Source: an uncultured bacterium (GTDB lineage Bacteria; Cyanobacteriota; Vampirovibrionia; Gastranaerophilales; Gastranaerophilaceae). From it: a DNA stretch of 64,000 nucleotides. The position numbers and the translations under genes are program-made. Below are positions 59,747 to 64,000 of the stretch, one piece after another; within the stretch, counting starts at the first letter, position 1, and each line of letters starts with the position of its first letter. The notes beneath the pieces are model-generated. The model was not told the origin of the DNA, did not search any database, and was given only the letters and a program-made list of their open reading frames with translations. The stretch lies in assembly GCA_902777605.1 (NCBI GenBank), contig CACYUI010000011.1, positions 62,001 through 126,000 on the forward strand, given 5' to 3'.

Positions 59747-60243
59747 CAACAAAAAAAGAGTTAAGAGAAAAATATAAAAACTATGATAAAAGCCTTTATT
59801 CTTCTATTTTAGTTAATAAACTTCAAGAAACAGAAGAGTATAAGAATGCTAAAACAATAATGATTTTTTACCCGCTAACAAACGAAGTCAATATGCTTGA
59901 ATTAATGCATGATAGCTCAAAACAATTTTATTTACCCAAAATTGACAGAGAAAATTTGTTATGCTGCCCATATAAATTGAATGATAAACTTTCACTATCA
60001 AAATATAAAACCAAAGAACCATGCACTCTTCCATGCAATGTTAATAATATTGATTTAATTATTGTACCAGCACTTGCATGTGATAAAAAAAATTACAGAC
60101 TTGGCTATGGTGGCGGATTTTACGACAGATTATTAAAAGATTATAGAGGTTGTAAGATTTGCTGTATACCAAAAGAGCTGCTCCTTGATACAGTTTGTGC
60201 CGAAAAATATGATATTCCAATGAATTTTGTTCTTACTGATTAA
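59743..60243 (+). CDS. 5-formyltetrahydrofolate cyclo-ligase
   Basis: A 166-residue MTHFS-family enzyme converting 5-formyl-THF to 5,10-methenyl-THF with ATP. Motifs: an N-terminal KKELREKYKNYD, MIFYPLTNEVNM, FYLPKI (substrate loop) and the signature DKKNYRLGYGGGFYDRLLKD, followed by CCIPKELL. Short but within the family range. It overlaps the iron-sulfur gene by 4 bp (ATGA). A role in folate recycling is independent of its neighbour; the coupling may be coincidental. Confidence 0.87.
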   Translation: MTTKKELREKYKNYDKSLYSSILVNKLQETEEYKNAKTIMIFYPLTNEVNMLELMHDSSKQFYLPKIDRENLLCCPYKLNDKLSLSKYKTKEPCTLPCNVNNIDLIIVPALACDKKNYRLGYGGGFYDRLLKDYRGCKICCIPKELLLDTVCAEKYDIPMNFVLTD

Positions 60244-60295
60244 TCTGTTTTTTTATTAAATTACCCCAAATATAGTATGTAATTTGAAAAAAAAA

Positions 60296-60304
60296 TGTTA
60301 TAAT
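60296..60304 (+). promoter_or_regulatory. Extended -10 promoter of the HD-GYP gene (leaderless)
   Basis: TGT followed by TATAAT (60299-60304), then 6 nt to ATG 60311. The -35 region is poor, as usual for extended -10 promoters. No Shine-Dalgarno. Confidence 0.7.
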
Positions 60305-60310
60305 TTTTGT

Positions 60311-61294
60311 ATGAGAGTAGTAGAAAATAGTGAACTCAGCAATTACAAAGTTTTGCCGTTTGATTTGTTTACTGAAAATAAAACAAAAATTTTAGAAGCC
60401 GGTGAGGTTCTTACCCCCGGCAAACTCATAATGCTCAAAAATTATGCAAAAGTATATGCAGAAGATTTTCACAGAGAAAAAGCTCAAAAAGAAGATTTAT
60501 CGAATCAATCATCCGCTAAAATGAAGAACTTTACATTTGAATCTTTAGATGCAGATGATTTTGAAACCGTTGTAAACAGAGATTCGTGTCTTAAAAATGA
60601 AACGCAGATAAAAATAAAATATTTTTACAAAAAGATTTTCGACTTATTTTTAAACGGATATAGTGATGATGCCGTTTTAAAACTTCAATCTTTGGTTAAT
60701 ATACTAAAAAACGAAGTTTATAAACAAATGTACAAGTACGGAAAAGGCTCTCAAATTCGCTTCATGGGAGAATACGAACTTTGCCATCCGCTTAATGTAG
60801 CCGTTGTTTCGGGATTGATAGCAAGAAAGCTGGAATATCAGCAACGCAATGCCGATGAGCTCATTTTAGCAGCACTTTTACATGATATCGGAAAGTTAAA
60901 AATTGATACCCATGGTGAATCCCCATACCTTATTACAAATGAAGATGAAATGAAAGAACATCCTATACTTGGGTACAAAATGATAAAAGAATTTGGGCTT
61001 AGCGAAGATATAGCGAAAGCCGTTTTGGAACACCACGAAAACAATGACGGTTCAGGGTATCCGAGAGGCCTGTCAAATGATTTTATTTGCGAATACGGTC
61101 AAATCATAAATGTAGCAAATTATTATGATAATTTGGCTTTCAACAGAACTCATGTTCCTATAAATAATAATAAGGAAGCCCTTAGAGAAATGTTGGAAGT
61201 AGGAACCGGTCGTTTTTCTGCCAAAATGCTTTATACTTTTATACATATGTTTAGTTATGACGATATGAAAGATTTTAACGATATGATGTTTTAG
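60311..61294 (+). CDS. HD-GYP domain protein, probable c-di-GMP phosphodiesterase
   Basis: A 327-residue protein. N-terminal ~140 residues (MRVVENSELSNYKVLPFDLF, then KILEAGEVLTPGKLIMLKN) resemble the domain preceding HD-GYP in related proteins. The catalytic HD-GYP domain has HPLNVAVVSGLIARK, LLHDIGKLKID (HD metal site), HPILGYKMIKEFG and HHENNDGSGYPRGLS (HHExxDGxGYP). The conserved GYP triplet is intact, favouring activity on c-di-GMP. ATG 60311 is chosen over the longer TTG frame (60284), which would include its own promoter. Predicted leaderless. Convergence with no gene; mtnP follows after 59 bp. Confidence 0.88.
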   Translation: MRVVENSELSNYKVLPFDLFTENKTKILEAGEVLTPGKLIMLKNYAKVYAEDFHREKAQKEDLSNQSSAKMKNFTFESLDADDFETVVNRDSCLKNETQIKIKYFYKKIFDLFLNGYSDDAVLKLQSLVNILKNEVYKQMYKYGKGSQIRFMGEYELCHPLNVAVVSGLIARKLEYQQRNADELILAALLHDIGKLKIDTHGESPYLITNEDEMKEHPILGYKMIKEFGLSEDIAKAVLEHHENNDGSGYPRGLSNDFICEYGQIINVANYYDNLAFNRTHVPINNNKEALREMLEVGTGRFSAKMLYTFIHMFSYDDMKDFNDMMF

Positions 61295-61353
61295 CAAATT
61301 TTTAAATTTTGTGCTAAAATTAGATATCAGATATTTTAAGAGGGAGAAATTAT

Positions 61354-62151
61354 ATGGAAAAAATGGCAGACATAGGTGTATTTGGCGGTTCAGGATTTTA
61401 CAAATTTTTGGATGATATAAAAGAGGTTAAATTTGACACACCATACGGAATGCCTTCTGATAGCCTGTTTGTCGGCAGAATTGGTTCACACAATGTTGCA
61501 TTTATGCCTCGTCACGGAAGAAACCATACTATACTTCCACATTTGATTAACTATAGAGCCAATGTTTGGGCAATGAAAGAAATCGGATGTAAGAGAGTTA
61601 TTTCTCCTTGTGCTGCAGGAAGTTTGCAAAAACATGTAGAACCGGGGCATTTTGTAATATGTGATCAGTTCGTAGATTGGACAGACGGCAGAAAATCAAC
61701 CTTTTTTGAAGGACCTATCGTAACACACCCGTCTGCAGCTGAAACATATTGTCCTGAACTTAGAAAGCTTGCTATTGATACGGCAAAAGAACTTGGTATT
61801 ACAGTTCACGAACAAGGAACGGTTGTTGTAGTTAACGGTCCAAGATTTTCTACTAAAGCAGAGTCAAAATTCTTTACAAACCAAGGTTGGGAAGTTATTA
61901 ACATGACTGCTTTCCCTGAAGCATACTTAGTTAAAGAAATGGATATGTGTCCGCTTAATATTTCACTTATTACAGATTATGATGCAGGATTAGTCGGAGA
62001 TGTTCCACCCGTATCACACGGTTCGGTTATTGAAGTATTTAATAACAACATTGATAATTTGAAAAAATTATTATTTACAATGATTGAAAAAATTCCTGCA
62101 GAAAATAATAATTGCGAATGCGCAAACACAAGAAAAAATTCTCAACTTTAA
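61354..62151 (+). CDS. mtnP: S-methyl-5'-thioadenosine phosphorylase
   Basis: A 265-residue nucleoside phosphorylase that cleaves methylthioadenosine to adenine and 5-methylthioribose 1-phosphate in methionine salvage. Motifs: FGGSGFYKF (phosphate loop), MPRHGRNHTILPHLINYRAN, SPCAAGSLQKHVEPGHFVICD, GPRFSTKAESKF and NMTAFPEAYLVKEMDMC. The Thr in NMTAFPE favours methylthioadenosine over purine nucleosides. Normal length. A Shine-Dalgarno (GGGAGAA) precedes the ATG. YggT follows after 18 bp. Confidence 0.9.
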   Translation: MEKMADIGVFGGSGFYKFLDDIKEVKFDTPYGMPSDSLFVGRIGSHNVAFMPRHGRNHTILPHLINYRANVWAMKEIGCKRVISPCAAGSLQKHVEPGHFVICDQFVDWTDGRKSTFFEGPIVTHPSAAETYCPELRKLAIDTAKELGITVHEQGTVVVVNGPRFSTKAESKFFTNQGWEVINMTAFPEAYLVKEMDMCPLNISLITDYDAGLVGDVPPVSHGSVIEVFNNNIDNLKKLLFTMIEKIPAENNNCECANTRKNSQL

Positions 62152-62169
62152 TATTATGGAGAAATTAAA

Positions 62170-62436
62170 ATGATTTTAAGAGCCGTAAATTCTTTATTTT
62201 ACTTCTACTATGTTATATTGATTTTGAGAATATTCTTGACATGGATTCCAAGTATTGACTGGTATCAACAACCATTTGAATTCTTGCGTTCTATAACAGA
62301 TCCGTTTTTAAATATATTTAGAGGAATAATTCCACCAATTGGCGGAGTTTTAGACATTTCTCCTATTTTGGCATTTTTTGCTCTGCAATTTTTGCAAATG
62401 GCGGTAAATTGGCTATTAGTCGGATTTGGTCTATAG
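62170..62436 (+). CDS. YggT-family small membrane protein
   Basis: An 88-residue membrane protein with two transmembrane helices. FYFYYVILILRIFLTWIPSI is the family's first helix, and DPFLNIFRGIIPPIGGVLDISPILAFF contains the DP-x-L-x-x-F/P-P-x-G-x-x-D-hallmark before helix 2. YggT proteins are linked to cell division and membrane homeostasis in other bacteria; the exact role here is unknown. It follows mtnP by 18 bp and has a GGAG Shine-Dalgarno. It is 40 bp upstream of the convergent XRE gene of module 3. Confidence 0.88.
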   Translation: MILRAVNSLFYFYYVILILRIFLTWIPSIDWYQQPFEFLRSITDPFLNIFRGIIPPIGGVLDISPILAFFALQFLQMAVNWLLVGFGL

Positions 62437-62475
62437 ATTTATAGTGGTCATGAGGTAAATTGTAAACAAGATTAT

Positions 62476-62706
62476 TTATTTTTTATTTTCGCTTTTCCAG
62501 TCAAAAAATTCAGATAATGACATATCAAAACTATTGGCAATGTTATTGATTTTTGTTATTGTAACATCATTGGATGCTGTCTCAATATTACCCAATGTTG
62601 AACGAGCAATATTTGCCCTATAAGATAGTTCATCTTGCGTATAACCATATATTTTTCTAAGATATTTTATTCTCTGTGCGATTTTTTGCAACAAATCCTT
62701 GTTCAT
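62476..62706 (-). CDS. XRE-family HTH transcriptional regulator (module 3)
   Basis: A 76-residue single-domain regulator. ATG 62706 (MNKDLLQKIAQRIK) is preferred over the longer frame to 62748, which would cross the divergent promoter. Landmarks: IKYLRKIYGYTQDELSYRAN (helices 1-2), IARSTLGNIETASNDV (recognition helix) and 'INNIANSFDMSLSEFFDWKS' (C-terminal helix). No Shine-Dalgarno precedes it; a weak GACAAT -10-like box lies 6 nt upstream. It is divergent from the 56-residue gene at 62773. The inverted repeat at 62714-62756 overlaps its -10 region and may mediate autorepression. Confidence 0.87.
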   Translation of the reverse strand: MNKDLLQKIAQRIKYLRKIYGYTQDELSYRANIARSTLGNIETASNDVTITKINNIANSFDMSLSEFFDWKSENKK

Positions 62707-62727
62707 AATGAAATTGTCCGCTATAAT
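62699..62727 (+). promoter_or_regulatory. Promoter of the module 3 small protein
   Basis: TTGTTC (62699-62704), 17-bp spacer, TATAAT (62722-62727). The predicted start is near 62734, giving a ~39-nt leader with a clear Shine-Dalgarno (TAGGAGGA). Confidence 0.75.
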
Positions 62728-62756
62728 GACAAATATACAAACCGTCACACGGACAA
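62714..62756. promoter_or_regulatory. Operator-like inverted repeat, XRE module 3
   Basis: TTGTCCG (62714-62720) and CGGACAA (62750-62756) form a perfect 7-bp inverted repeat with a 29-bp centre. One arm overlaps the -10-like box of the XRE gene; the repeat encloses the -10 and start site of the divergent small gene. Binding at both arms could shut both promoters (inference). Confidence 0.6.
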
Positions 62757-62772
62757 GATAGGAGGATATTGT

Positions 62773-62943
62773 ATGTCTAATAAAATCAAAAAATCACTCA
62801 ATGATGCGTTAGTTCTGGCAAAAGTGCTTAGAGATACTTACCAAGCAAGTTTGGAGGACAGAGAAAAAGTTACACCAAGAGATATTTTAAGTGTGCTTGA
62901 TTTGATAATCTGTAAAATTGAAGAAGTAAAAATTAATACCTAA
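62773..62943 (+). CDS. Small helical protein divergent from XRE regulator (module 3)
   Basis: A 56-residue protein with an excellent Shine-Dalgarno (TAGGAGG) 7 nt before ATG 62773. Predicted helix 1 is KSLNDALVLAKVLRDTYQAS; helix 2, after VTPRD, is ILSVLDLIICKIEEVK. The 'SVLD' at the helix 2 start is shared with the module-1 protein. The composition is mixed-charge. A strong sigma70 promoter drives it, and it is divergent from an XRE gene. Function unknown; no homolog recognised by eye. tpiA follows 77 bp downstream with its own Shine-Dalgarno. Confidence 0.65.
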   Translation: MSNKIKKSLNDALVLAKVLRDTYQASLEDREKVTPRDILSVLDLIICKIEEVKINT

Positions 62944-63020
62944 AAATAAAATTTATAATTGATTTTACCCCTTGTTTATTCTAAAATTCAGGTGTATTAA
63001 CAAAATAAGGGAGAAAAATT

Positions 63021-63815
63021 ATGTCAAGAAAACCTATTATTGCAGGTAACTGGAAAATGAACTTGTTGCAATCTGATGCAAAAGCTTTATTTGATGAAAT
63101 CAGCGCTTATGTTTCAAACTATACAGCAGTTCAACTTCCTACAGTTGTAATAGCACCTGTATTTACATCTTTAAATCAAGTACACTCAATTCCTTGTGAT
63201 TGTGGCTGCGGCGGAAACAAACTTTCTATTGCTGCTCAAAATTGTCACTGGGAATCATCAGGAGCATACACAGGTGAACTTTCAGTGGAAATGCTTAAAG
63301 ATGCAGGTTGTTCATATATTATCATCGGTCATAGTGAAAGAAGACAATACTTCTCTGAAACAGATGAAATGATTAACAAAAAAGCTAAAGCTATCTTAGC
63401 AGGCGGACTTATTCCTATCATTTGCTGCGGTGAATCTTTAGAACAAAGAGAAGCAGGTTCAACTGATGTTCATATTGCATCTCAAATCAGAGCAGCTTTG
63501 TCAGGAATTTCTTCTGAAGATGTTGCAAAATCTGTTATAGCATACGAACCTATTTGGGCAATCGGCACTGGAAAATCTTGTGATGCTGATGAAGCTAACA
63601 GAGTAATCAAAATGATTAGAAGCGTTGTAAGTGAAGTTGCAGGCGCATCTGCTGCAGATTCAATCAGAATTCTATACGGTGGATCTGTTAAACCTTCTAC
63701 AATTGAAGAACAAATGTCCAAATCAGATATCGATGGAGCTTTAATCGGCGGCGCAAGCTTAAAGGCTGAAAGCTTTAACGATATTATCGATAAAACAATG
63801 AAAGTTAGTGTATAA
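63021..63815 (+). CDS. tpiA: Triose-phosphate isomerase
   Basis: A 264-residue glycolytic enzyme. Motifs: AGNWKMN (Asn/Lys at the active site), IIGHSERR (catalytic His), AYEPIWAIGTGK (catalytic Glu) and LYGGSVKPSTIEE (phosphate loop). Slightly longer than the usual ~250, because of an insert VHSIPCDCGCGGNKLSI (~residues 54-70) with three cysteines in the loop before the AAQN strand. GGGAGAAA precedes the ATG. Upstream is XRE module 3; a strong hairpin terminator follows. Confidence 0.96.
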   Translation: MSRKPIIAGNWKMNLLQSDAKALFDEISAYVSNYTAVQLPTVVIAPVFTSLNQVHSIPCDCGCGGNKLSIAAQNCHWESSGAYTGELSVEMLKDAGCSYIIIGHSERRQYFSETDEMINKKAKAILAGGLIPIICCGESLEQREAGSTDVHIASQIRAALSGISSEDVAKSVIAYEPIWAIGTGKSCDADEANRVIKMIRSVVSEVAGASAADSIRILYGGSVKPSTIEEQMSKSDIDGALIGGASLKAESFNDIIDKTMKVSV

Positions 63816-63836
63816 ACTAACCAATATTAATTCAAA

Positions 63837-63869
63837 AATGGCGGCGGGAAAAATTTTCCTGCCGCCATT
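63837..63869 (+). terminator. Intrinsic terminator after tpiA
   Basis: A 12-bp stem (aatggcggcggg / cctgccgccatt, one G-U) with a 9-nt loop, followed by atatta. The G+C-rich stem contrasts strongly with the surroundings. T-run weak. Confidence 0.75.
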
Positions 63870-63927
63870 ATATTAACAAATTGTAATAAAAAGGCAATTT
63901 TTGTTCCACAAAAAACTTTATATAAGT

Positions 63928-64000
63928 ATGGATAGTGTGGACTTAAAAAATATTAATATCTATAGTGCACAAGCATCAGCTCCGAAAAGAGTAGCTGACT
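63928..64000 (+). CDS. Start of an unidentified gene, cut by the window end
   Basis: ATG 63928 begins MDSVDLKNINIYSAQASAPK and stays open to the last base (24 codons). A TTATAT-type -10 lies 4-5 nt upstream and no Shine-Dalgarno is present, similar to other leaderless starts in this window. Too little is visible to identify it. Confidence 0.5.
   Translation, partial: MDSVDLKNINIYSAQASAPKRVAD

Noticed and set aside
61292-61317. Terminator after the HD-GYP gene
   Set aside because: The inverted repeat tagca...tgcta is imperfect and has no following T-run.

Overview
The window is A+T-rich chromosomal DNA from a Gram-negative, probably flagellated bacterium. Kdo and lipopolysaccharide genes (kdsA, kdsD, a family-9 heptosyltransferase-like enzyme, phosphohexomutases), a FliD flagellar cap protein, lipoproteins and TonB-like envelope proteins support this. 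The gene mix, with a Firmicutes-like class II EPSP synthase, BioG/BioC, GtrA and a giant LysM protein with Pro-Thr-Gly-Glu repeats, fits a gut Melainabacteria/Gastranaerophilales-type genome. That placement is an inference from general familiarity, not a computed result.

Layout. 1-2.5 kb: end of a glycosyltransferase cluster. 2.5-3.7 kb: a DUF3800 protein. 3.7-5.6 kb: an orphan sensor kinase. 5.7-6.2 kb: a divergent XRE regulator/mini-protein module. 6.3-8.9 kb: kdsA, a Lys-rich protein, aroA. 8.9-11.3 kb: a response regulator/kinase pair. 11.5-12.0 kb: two very small genes. 12.2-15.6 kb: a tight dnaN-leuD-zinc ribbon-PLP enzyme operon. 16.2 kb: tRNA-Ala followed by an island-like stretch with a one-polypeptide MmeI-type restriction-modification enzyme, a membrane-anchored partner, and a muramidase next to a lysozyme-inhibitor-like lipoprotein. 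22-30.6 kb: mixed genes, including dgt, a GT9 enzyme, a metallopeptidase-like protein, a small kinase, bioC-bioG and a phosphohexomutase. 31.1-36.6 kb: a 1,827-residue LysM protein bracketed by clusters of dispersed palindromic repeats. 37-42.8 kb: sugar ABC permease, fliD, a large phosphohexomutase, gtrA. 42.9-47.4 kb: a five-gene uncharacterised envelope operon (FHA-like, VWA, TonB-like, TrbI-like and a small membrane protein). 47.9-51.0 kb: an SF1 helicase-nuclease fusion. 51-64 kb: solute-binding protein, a second XRE/mini-protein module, argS, nth, kdsD, an iron-sulfur oxidoreductase subunit, a formyltetrahydrofolate cyclo-ligase, an HD-GYP protein, mtnP, yggT, a third XRE/mini-protein module, tpiA and the start of another gene.

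Three observations stand out. (1) Three separate loci share one architecture: a small XRE repressor divergent from a 56-68 residue predicted helical-hairpin protein, with strong sigma70-like promoters and a different operator-like repeat in each. (2) Many genes have a -10 box exactly 6-7 nt before the start codon and no Shine-Dalgarno sequence, which suggests widespread leaderless mRNAs. (3) The 42.9-47.4 kb operon looks like an undescribed envelope complex, and its first and last proteins share a C-[SA]-T-[QK]-P-[ED]-M-H-K motif.

Starts were chosen by Shine-Dalgarno or promoter context and often differ from the longest open frame. All functional calls are by eye; no database search was run.
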